Shown here piece by piece: positions 14,705 through 21,557 of a DNA stretch of 26,596 nucleotides. The translations under genes and the position numbers were made by a program. Source of the DNA: Clostridiaceae bacterium AF10-41 (lineage in GTDB: Bacteria; Bacillota; Clostridia; Clostridiales; Clostridiaceae); NCBI GenBank assembly GCA_027686065.1, contig JAQCTH010000050.1, positions 1-26,596 of the forward strand, written 5' to 3'. How positions within the stretch are numbered: position 1 is the first letter of the stretch; each line of letters begins with the position of its first letter. Below the pieces are notes generated by a model, which did not search any database, was not told the DNA's origin, and saw only the letters and a program-made list of their open reading frames with translations.

Positions 14705-15461
14705 TTCACTTTCGCCAAGGCAACAAAAGATAATTGATTATTTGACTCAAAACAAAGAAGCTAAAACTGAAGAGTTATCTGAGTTATTTAATACAGCTCC
14801 TATTACTATAAGAAGAGACTTTAAAGAATTAGAATCTATGGGGCTAGTTCTTAGATATTACGGTGGAGCTAAAATATTAGAAGATGAGGTTTCTAATGAA
14901 ACTGACATAGTTAAGGTAAAAAAACAGTCTATTGCAAAATATGCAGCTTCTTTAGTTGATGATGGAGATACAATTTTTATAAATTCTAGTTCCACTGCCA
15001 TTTCTCTATTAGATTATTTAGAAGATAAGAGAGTTACAGTTGTAACTAACAATGGTAGAGCGCTTGAAAAAAATTTGCCATCTAATATCTATTTAATATT
15101 AACTGGTGGAGAGGTTTATGGTCGAAAGCATTCTATGGTTGGGGATTTAGCAATGCAAGTACTTTCAAACATAACATCTACTAAATGTTTTATGGGGGTT
15201 TCAGGAATAAAGCCTGATTACGGAATAAGTACTTCTGTTATACAAGAAACTACAATAAATAAAGAAATGATAAAACGTTGCACTGGACCCGTATATATAC
15301 TTGCTACAAGCAACAAAATTGGAATTCATCATAACTTTTCTAGTGGTAAAATATCTGATGTTGATTATTTAATTACTGACTCAGATGCAGACCCTAAAAA
15401 GATATCTGAACTCAACTCTGCTGGAGTTAAATCAATTATAATTAATCCTAATGAAAACTAA
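14691..15461 (+). CDS. DeoR/GlpR-family transcriptional regulator, probable ula repressor
   Basis: The 256-residue protein has an N-terminal winged helix (residues about 8-58: RQQKIIDYL ... EELSELFNTAPITIRRDFKELESMGLVLRYYGGA). A sugar-phosphate sensor domain follows, with DDGDTIFINSSSTAISLL, VVTNNGRAL, ILTGGEVYGRKHSMVG and the C-terminal VDYLITD. Length and layout match GlpR and E. coli UlaR, which binds ascorbate 6-phosphate. GGAGG precedes the ATG inside the end of the upstream gene. It is divergent from the ula operon, so control of that operon by a pathway phosphate ester is likely. Identity as UlaR is inferred from context. Confidence 0.88.
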   Translation: MGLYNSLSPRQQKIIDYLTQNKEAKTEELSELFNTAPITIRRDFKELESMGLVLRYYGGAKILEDEVSNETDIVKVKKQSIAKYAASLVDDGDTIFINSSSTAISLLDYLEDKRVTVVTNNGRALEKNLPSNIYLILTGGEVYGRKHSMVGDLAMQVLSNITSTKCFMGVSGIKPDYGISTSVIQETTINKEMIKRCTGPVYILATSNKIGIHHNFSSGKISDVDYLITDSDADPKKISELNSAGVKSIIINPNEN

Positions 15462-15569
15462 TTTAGATTTAATTATACAATTTTAAATATTAAATATATT
15501 ATAATAGTGTAGTTGCTAAATTAGTTGATAAGTTTTCTTTAAAATAACACATATTTCTAATAATATCAT

Positions 15570-15611
15570 AAAGGAGATTGATAAAAAATATATTTTTTAT
15601 CAATCTCCTTT
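15570..15611. terminator. Perfect palindrome, bidirectional terminator between deoR-type gene and dltC
   Basis: Bases 15570-15590 (AAAGGAGATTGATAAAAAATA with one base more) and 15591-15611 are exact reverse complements, giving a 21-bp stem with no extra loop. It lies between the convergent regulator gene and dltC and should stop both transcripts. Its GGAGATTG core also resembles a ribosome site, but no start codon follows usefully. Confidence 0.85.
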
Positions 15612-15645
15612 TAACTTTATATCTAGATTCTATTTACTATAGTTT

Positions 15646-15885
15646 CTATACTCCAACCTTTAATCCCTCTAAAAAGTTCACTAAATTATTAACTGTAGCC
15701 ATATCTTTTCTTTCTAAATCTGTTGGTTGAAGTTTTATTCCAAATACTTCTTCTATTTTTAATAATACTTCTATTATTCCTAGTGAATCTAGTAGTCCTG
15801 CTTCAAATAGATCTAAATCTAAATCCTCTCTTATTTCATCTGTTCCTGTAACTTCTTCAAAAATATCTAAAACTTTATCTTCCAT
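15646..15885 (-). CDS. dltC: D-alanine carrier protein
   Basis: The 79-residue acyl-carrier-like protein carries D-alanine as a thioester on a phosphopantetheine arm. The attachment serine is Ser34 in LFEAGLLDSLGIIEVLL. Four helices of carrier type are evident, and the size equals known DltC. AGGAGG precedes the ATG. It is the last gene of the operon, 29 bases after dltB, whereas in Bacillus-type operons dltD follows it. It is charged by DltA and delivers to DltB at the membrane. Confidence 0.96.
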   Translation of the reverse strand: MEDKVLDIFEEVTGTDEIREDLDLDLFEAGLLDSLGIIEVLLKIEEVFGIKLQPTDLERKDMATVNNLVNFLEGLKVGV

Positions 15886-15914
15886 TTTTAATCCTCCTAA
15901 ATTTTAAGTGTATT

Positions 15915-17069
15915 TTATCTAAAAAGCCATCCTGAAAATAGGAATAGCCCAAAGCATGCTACGTTAAAGTTAATTGCAATTTGTGTATATTGAAACCACT
16001 TTTCTTTTTTATGTTTTTTATAAAACTTCCATTTTCTTTGTAGTATATCTGTAATCACTAGTACTACGCCTTGATATAATCCGTATATAATATAAAATAA
16101 ACTTAGTCCATGCCAGATTCCCATAACAAGCATAGTTATTATTTGTGCTACATGTGATGCTGTGAATCTGCTTTTAAACCTCTTTTTTCTCATTGAGCTT
16201 AATACAATTCTAGAATATAAATAATCTCCAAACCATTTTGATAAGGATATATGCCATCTAGTCCAAAATTCTTTCATATCTTTACTTAAAAATGGCTTAT
16301 TAAAGTTATCTGGTGTTTTTATTCCTAGCACATAACTTGTCCCAACCGCGAATGAACTGTATCCTGCAAAGTCAAAGAATAAGTATAAACTATAAGCATA
16401 CATATAACTTAATCCATTTAAGAATGTTATTTCTGTTGGTATTTTAATCATCCACATAGTATTAATTATGTATGCTATGACAAATTTATATCCAAGACCT
16501 ATTATTATTTTTCTAAGTCCAATATATAAATAGTCTTCTAGATATTCTTTTTGCTCTATTTTTTTGTTTAAATCTTCTTCAAACCTTCTAAATCTATCTA
16601 TTGGTCCTGAGCTTAGTGTAGGGAAGAATAATAAGAAGTAAACTAATGTTGAAAATTTAACTTCTTTTATTGCTCCATCATATATTTCGATTATCATTTG
16701 TATTGCTTTAAAATTAAGGTATGATAATCCGATAAATCCTATTGGCCCAAAGCTAACAAATACAGATGTTTTTGTTATAATAACTGGTAACATTGATGAA
16801 AATAATGCTAAATAATAAATTATTTTATTGTCAGTCTTTTTTCTTATAAATAAATATCCATATATTACTGTAAATTCACCTAAAATAAACATAATAAATA
16901 GTATTAAATTATATTTCCCAGTTCCAATAATTAAGCCAACCATCAATATGGATATAAGTACTCCATATGACTTTATATTTTTGCCTTTTACTCCTAATAT
17001 TATTGCAGGTATAAATGATAGCAACAATATATATAGGTATAAATAATCTCCATACTGTGCTAATTTCAT
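15915..17069 (-). CDS. dltB: Teichoic acid D-alanyltransferase DltB (MBOAT family)
   Basis: This 384-residue polytopic membrane protein belongs to the membrane-bound O-acyltransferase family and moves D-alanine from DltC across the membrane. The conserved histidine is His320 (MGIWHGLSLFYIIYGLYQG). A second family motif is EFWTRWHISLSKWFGDYLY with His273. YFLLFFPTLSSGPIDRF and LFFDFAGYSSFAVG are also typical. The ATG overlaps the dltA stop codon by one base (TAATG) with GGAGG nearby, so translation is coupled. The length is normal. Confidence 0.95.
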   Translation of the reverse strand: MKLAQYGDYLYLYILLLSFIPAIILGVKGKNIKSYGVLISILMVGLIIGTGKYNLILFIMFILGEFTVIYGYLFIRKKTDNKIIYYLALFSSMLPVIITKTSVFVSFGPIGFIGLSYLNFKAIQMIIEIYDGAIKEVKFSTLVYFLLFFPTLSSGPIDRFRRFEEDLNKKIEQKEYLEDYLYIGLRKIIIGLGYKFVIAYIINTMWMIKIPTEITFLNGLSYMYAYSLYLFFDFAGYSSFAVGTSYVLGIKTPDNFNKPFLSKDMKEFWTRWHISLSKWFGDYLYSRIVLSSMRKKRFKSRFTASHVAQIITMLVMGIWHGLSLFYIIYGLYQGVVLVITDILQRKWKFYKKHKKEKWFQYTQIAINFNVACFGLFLFSGWLFR

Positions 17070-18583
17070 TATCTAAGTTCCTCCATAAGCTTCTTTCTAT
17101 CAATTTTTCCATTTGTGTTTATTGGGAATTCCTTTAAAACCTTTATGTTTCTTGGAATCATATATGAAGGTATATATTTTTTTAGTTCATCCTTTATTAA
17201 TATTGAATTTTTTAAACTACTTAATTCATTATCTTCTTTTAATGTAACAAAAGAAGAAAGATGAGATATTTTTTCATCCTTATATACTGGAAATACAACA
17301 CAGTTATTTACATTAGATACTTTTCTTAAGTTATTTTCAATATCTTCAAGTTCTATTCTAAAACCATTAAGCTTTATTTGAAAATCTTTTCTACCACAAT
17401 AATATATAATTCCATTTTCATAATAAGCTAAATCTCCAGTCTTATATCCTCTTAAACTTTCGCCATTAACTTCTTCGTAAAAGAATACTTTATTTGTCAT
17501 TTCTTCATTATTAAAATATCCTTTACTTATGCTTTTCCCTAATGCTAATAGTTCTCCCTTTTCTCCATCTTTTAAAGTATTTCCTTTATCGTCTACAATT
17601 TTTAGTATTCCTCCATCCATAGGATATCCAATAGGAATAGATCTTTCATCTTCTAGCATTTTTTCTGTAACATCTATAGCTGATAATAATACAGTGCCTT
17701 CTGTTGGACCATATCCATTTATTATTCTTACTCCTTCAAATCTTTCCATCAATTCTTTAATTAGTTTTTTGGAAAGTACTTCTCCAGCAAAAAAGAATGT
17801 TCTTAAGTTTGGCATAAGACTACTATTAAAATTAGAATCTTTAATACACATCTCTGCAAGAGCTGGTGTTGATACCCATTCTTTAATATTTGATTCCTTT
17901 AAATTTGAAAATAAAAGTCTAAAATCTTCTAATGTTTTCTTTGATAAACTATTCAATGTTTTTCCGTAGATTAGTCCTAAGTATATAGGTATAACTGATA
18001 CATCAAAGGAATATGACACTTGATTCATCATAACATCACTGCTATCATCTAAGCTCATATATTTTCCAAACCAATTATTAAATGAATCTAAGTTATTCTT
18101 ACTTATTTGAACTCCTTTTGGTTTTCCCGTACTTCCTGATGTAAATAAAATATATGCATTTTCATCATCTTTAACCCAGTTTTCTTCCGAAACAACTTGT
18201 CCCATCAAACTGCTTATTATATTTTCTATAGATGTATTATTATATACTTTCTCTATTCCTAGGTCTTCTTCTGTAAAATTTATTACTATCTTAGCTTCAA
18301 CTTCTTCAATTACCTGTTTTACTCTTTCAACTGGAAAAGTTACATCTAATGGTATATATGCTCTTCCTGATTTTAAAGCTCCAAGCATTAAAACTAATAT
18401 TAAGTTTTCTTTATTACCATGTATTACTATAGGTGACTTATTTTCTTTATATTCTTTTATAAAATAAGTTGCTATTGCATCTGACATTTTATCTAATTCA
18501 TTATAAGTTAGTTGTTCCCCATCACAAATTACTGCCAAGCGACCTTCATTTGCATACTTTTTTACATTATGCAATATATCCAT
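17069..18583 (-). CDS. dltA: D-alanine--DltC ligase
   Basis: The 504-residue adenylate-forming enzyme activates D-alanine with ATP and loads it on DltC. Motifs in order are the P-loop-like AYILFTSGSTGKPKG (about residues 144-158), IINGYGPTEGTV, GYKTGDLAYY and the C-terminal catalytic lysine Lys493 in NTNGKIDRKKL. Length is that of known DltA. AAGGAGA precedes the ATG. It comes after dltX by 62 bases and overlaps dltB by one base. It acts in the cytoplasm. Confidence 0.96.
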   Translation of the reverse strand: MDILHNVKKYANEGRLAVICDGEQLTYNELDKMSDAIATYFIKEYKENKSPIVIHGNKENLILVLMLGALKSGRAYIPLDVTFPVERVKQVIEEVEAKIVINFTEEDLGIEKVYNNTSIENIISSLMGQVVSEENWVKDDENAYILFTSGSTGKPKGVQISKNNLDSFNNWFGKYMSLDDSSDVMMNQVSYSFDVSVIPIYLGLIYGKTLNSLSKKTLEDFRLLFSNLKESNIKEWVSTPALAEMCIKDSNFNSSLMPNLRTFFFAGEVLSKKLIKELMERFEGVRIINGYGPTEGTVLLSAIDVTEKMLEDERSIPIGYPMDGGILKIVDDKGNTLKDGEKGELLALGKSISKGYFNNEEMTNKVFFYEEVNGESLRGYKTGDLAYYENGIIYYCGRKDFQIKLNGFRIELEDIENNLRKVSNVNNCVVFPVYKDEKISHLSSFVTLKEDNELSSLKNSILIKDELKKYIPSYMIPRNIKVLKEFPINTNGKIDRKKLMEELR

Positions 18584-18645
18584 ATCTATTTCTCCTTAAT
18601 CACTTTATTAATATTTTATTATTATCTAAATTAATTAATTTTAAT

Positions 18646-18765
18646 CTAAAATTGATTATATATAAATGGTAGATCCTTTAATGTTGATAATATAAATATT
18701 AAAAAAATTGCTATTAATATCCCTGTTAAAATTAATGAATCTATTAATTCTTTTTTATCTTTCAT
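18646..18765 (-). CDS. dltX: DltX, small single-pass membrane protein of the D-alanylation system
   Basis: A 39-codon reading frame begins with an ATG at 18765, inside the last codons of dltD (overlap of 11 bases), and ends with TAG at 18646-18648. The product has a charged start (MKDKKEL), one membrane segment of about 20 residues and the terminal motif PFIYNQF. DltX of Bacillus is about 50 residues, single-pass, lies directly before dltA and ends in a very similar IYNEF. No strong ribosome site is visible, so coupling to dltD translation is likely. In the known system the DltX C-terminus takes part in passing D-alanine from DltB to teichoic acid. The frame is shorter than usual but the tail, membrane segment and position agree. 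Confidence 0.85.
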   Translation of the reverse strand: MKDKKELIDSLILTGILIAIFLIFILSTLKDLPFIYNQF

Positions 18766-19942
18766 TAAAGTACTTATACATTTCTTCATCTATATTTAAC
18801 CAACCTTTCCATCCTAAATGCATTACATCACTTAAGTAATACTTTTCATATTCTTTATTTTGTAAATTTAATACATCAAATCCGTTTTCTTTAGCAATAG
18901 ATTCTAATGTGCTATAAAATTTTGTTCTTTCTTCTACAGTCCATCCAAGATGATCGTAATATAAGGCATTAACAGGCATTAGTATAATAAGTGGTTTCGC
19001 ACCTAATTCATTACTTACTTTTAATAAAAATTTGTAATCTTCTAACTCTCTTGATTCTAATAAATTTCTATCTCCCCATTTTCCTTCTAAAGTATCGTAT
19101 TTATCTCTTAAATATGTATCATAGTATTCATCATCTACATTTATATCGTTATTAGTAACTTTACTAGATCCTTCTATTCTTGCTTTTTCATATTCTTCTT
19201 CCCAATTTATATTTCTAAATTCAATATCTTTCTTGTCTGCTAAGTTTTCAATTTCCTTTATAGTTTGAACTTTATCTCTTATTTCTAGCATATATGTCTT
19301 TAAATTGTAATAGGGCTTCAATATAGTCAGTAAAGACTTAGTTATAAAATTATCTTTACAGTACAGATTTGCATATATGCTTTCTTCGTCATATTCTCCA
19401 CTTTGTTTTAAGAGTTCTGACATTCTCTTTGCATAATAAATCTTATTTTCTTTACCTATATCTTTATTTTTAAAGAATTGATAAAATTGCAATTCTGAGA
19501 AATTGACAACAAAATTACTTCCATCTATACCATCTCCTCTTTCAAACCATTGAGATGATATTACAATTGCTATCTTATCCTTATCTATTATATTCTTTGT
19601 AGTGCTAATAATGGTTGCATGTTGTAGTGTTTGAGTATATGCCCTTCCATAAATGCTTACGTCATATTCAGCTCCTTTAAAAGGGAAAAATGTAATTGGA
19701 TTTTGACTTACAGGTGAAGATAATTCTGACGATCCTAATAACATTAAATCATTTTCATCATGCATTGTATCTTTTAAAACTCCACCCTTATCTTTTATTA
19801 AATGATTGTACGTATGTTTAATACTTGTTAAATCTTTTTTTTCTAACATCATTTTAACTTTTTTATTTATACTCATATTAAAAGAGAAAGAAAAAAGAAT
19901 AATAGCTACTATTGGTATTATTAAATACCTATATTTCTTCAT
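18755..19942 (-). CDS. dltD: D-alanylation accessory protein DltD
   Basis: This 395-residue protein has one N-terminal membrane segment (YLIIPIVAIILFSFSF) and an extracytoplasmic SGNH-hydrolase-like domain. Marks are LLGSSELSSP with the nucleophile serine, IVISSQWFERGDG, LIILMPVNALYYDHLGWT and the C-terminal SDVMHLGWKGWLNID with the Asp-His pair. DltD is needed for the last transfer of D-alanine to lipoteichoic acid. I prefer the ATG at 19942, since AGGTG lies six bases before it. A GTG nine bases earlier is the alternative. Here dltD is the first gene of the operon, as in the dltDABC order of C. difficile. Confidence 0.95.
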   Translation of the reverse strand: MKKYRYLIIPIVAIILFSFSFNMSINKKVKMMLEKKDLTSIKHTYNHLIKDKGGVLKDTMHDENDLMLLGSSELSSPVSQNPITFFPFKGAEYDVSIYGRAYTQTLQHATIISTTKNIIDKDKIAIVISSQWFERGDGIDGSNFVVNFSELQFYQFFKNKDIGKENKIYYAKRMSELLKQSGEYDEESIYANLYCKDNFITKSLLTILKPYYNLKTYMLEIRDKVQTIKEIENLADKKDIEFRNINWEEEYEKARIEGSSKVTNNDINVDDEYYDTYLRDKYDTLEGKWGDRNLLESRELEDYKFLLKVSNELGAKPLIILMPVNALYYDHLGWTVEERTKFYSTLESIAKENGFDVLNLQNKEYEKYYLSDVMHLGWKGWLNIDEEMYKYFNER

Positions 19943-20050
19943 ATAATACACCTACCATTTTCATATAATTGCCTTTTTAATTCTTGTTTTAAATAATACA
20001 TTTATATATTAACAAATATTTCAAAAAAAGTCCCTAATTATCTACTATTT

Positions 20051-20079
20051 TATATATATTTTTTGAACTTTTTTAACAA
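20051..20079 (-). promoter_or_regulatory. Candidate promoter for the dlt operon
   Basis: On the minus strand TTGTTA (20079-20074) and TATATA (20056-20051) are 17 bases apart, about 110 bases before dltD. The spacer between dltD and the upstream aminotransferase is so AT-rich that such matches arise by chance, so confidence is low. Confidence 0.3.
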
Positions 20080-20224
20080 ACTATAAACATATTTTATTTT
20101 ATATATGTTTTAACTCTTTATAAATGAATTAATTTGTATATATTACGAAAAAAAACTATCCCAAATAAAGAAATACTCTAAATTTGTTATAGTTTCTTTG
20201 TGTTATAATAATTTTTATTATAAT

Positions 20225-21406
20225 TTATATATTCTTAACTTCTCTAATTAGTTCTGTAGCAATATACTCTACATCACTTAATGCTAATGTGCTATAAACA
20301 GGTAGTGAAATTTCATTTTCATATTGTGCATATGCATTAGGATAGTCTTCCATTTTATAGCCTAAATTTTTATAAAGTGTAAACATTGGCAATGGCTTAA
20401 AATGAACATTTGTTGCTATTCCTTTTTCAGCTAATCTTTGCACAAGTAAATTTCTTTTTTCTTCATTGAATCCTTTTATCCTTAATGGGTATATGTGATA
20501 TGAACTTTCAGTTCCCCCACCATACTCCGTAACTGGTATTATGGAAAAGTCTTCTTTTTCTAAAATTCTTGTATATATATTAAAGATTTCTTTTCTATGC
20601 TTTAACATATCTTCATATCTTGTTAATTGAACTCTACCAATTGCAGCATTTATATCAGTCATATTACATTTAAATCCATCTGTAACTATATCATAGTCCC
20701 AAGCTCCAGCCTTCATCTTTGATAATGCATCCTTTGATTGTCCATGTAATGATGTAAACTTAAAGTCTTGGAATAGATTTTCTCTTCCTTTAAAATTATT
20801 ATCATTATATGTTATTGCTCCACCTTCTGCTGTTGTGAAATTTTTAACTGCATGGAAAGAAAATGTGTGGAAATCGCATTGTGCTCCAACTCTTTCCCCT
20901 TTATATTTTGCTCCAAAAGCATGAGCTGAATCTACTATTATAATTATATCTTCTCTATTTTTCTCTTTTAAGACCTTCTTAATTTTATAATAGTCACAAG
21001 GTATCCCTGCAAAATCTACGGGAACAATCACCTTGGTTTTTTCTGTTATTAAATCACCAATTTTATCATAATCTATAAAAAAAGAGTCTTTAGCTACATC
21101 ACAAAAAATAGGCTTTATGCCTCTATGAATTGCTACACTTGCTGTTGCTGTATATGTGTATGGAGTAGTTATTACTTCATCGCCTTCTTTAATATCAAAA
21201 ACTTTTAGTATAAGCTCCATTGCTGCTGTTGCACTGTTTAATGCTATTGCTTTATTTGCTTCACAATACTGAGCTAATTCTTCTTCGAATTTGGCAAGTG
21301 TCGGTCCTGATGTTATCCATCCTGATCTTAAGACTTCTGCTACTGCATTAATTTCTGCTTCAGTTATATCTGGAGGAGAAAATGGTATCTTTTTTACATT
21401 ATCCAT
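20225..21406 (-). CDS. DegT/DnrJ/EryC1/StrS-family PLP aminotransferase
   Basis: The protein (393 residues) belongs to the sugar aminotransferases that convert nucleotide-linked keto sugars to amino sugars, such as ArnB and PseC. It has PFSPPDITEAEINAV, the family GWITSGP, NSATAAMEL, TTPYTYTATASVAIHRG, DSAHAFGA and the pyridoxal lysine in FSFHAVKNFTTAEGG. The end has STHFKPL-like NVHFKPLPMFTLY. I place the start at the ATG at 21406, nine bases after AAAGGG. A TTG nine bases upstream abuts that site directly. It is the only sugar-nucleotide gene here, so its substrate is not revealed. Its place between an autolysin and dlt genes suggests surface glycan or teichoic acid decoration. Confidence 0.9.
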   Translation of the reverse strand: MDNVKKIPFSPPDITEAEINAVAEVLRSGWITSGPTLAKFEEELAQYCEANKAIALNSATAAMELILKVFDIKEGDEVITTPYTYTATASVAIHRGIKPIFCDVAKDSFFIDYDKIGDLITEKTKVIVPVDFAGIPCDYYKIKKVLKEKNREDIIIIVDSAHAFGAKYKGERVGAQCDFHTFSFHAVKNFTTAEGGAITYNDNNFKGRENLFQDFKFTSLHGQSKDALSKMKAGAWDYDIVTDGFKCNMTDINAAIGRVQLTRYEDMLKHRKEIFNIYTRILEKEDFSIIPVTEYGGGTESSYHIYPLRIKGFNEEKRNLLVQRLAEKGIATNVHFKPLPMFTLYKNLGYKMEDYPNAYAQYENEISLPVYSTLALSDVEYIATELIREVKNI

Positions 21407-21497
21407 TATTTTCAACCCTTTCGTGATTTTATCAGTATAAGTACAATTATATATTTATACATATTAAAGTTCAAGCTAATTACACGCTTTAATATAA

Positions 21498-21535
21498 AAT
21501 GGAGTATATCTAAATCATAATAGATATACTCCATT
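21498..21535 (-). terminator. Terminator after the CWB2 autolysin gene
   Basis: A perfect 15-bp stem AATGGAGTATATCTA (21498-21512) and TAGATATACTCCATT (21521-21535) with an eight-base loop is followed on the minus strand by TTTATATT. It lies 22 bases after the stop codon of the autolysin gene. Confidence 0.88.
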
Positions 21536-21557
21536 CTTATATTTAAATTTAATAAAC

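Noticed and set aside
20150..20224. Possible terminator after the aminotransferase gene
   Set aside because: Several short AT-only inverted repeats overlap here (for example TTATAAT/ATTATAA at 20204-20224), but none forms a stem with any G-C content strong enough to call.
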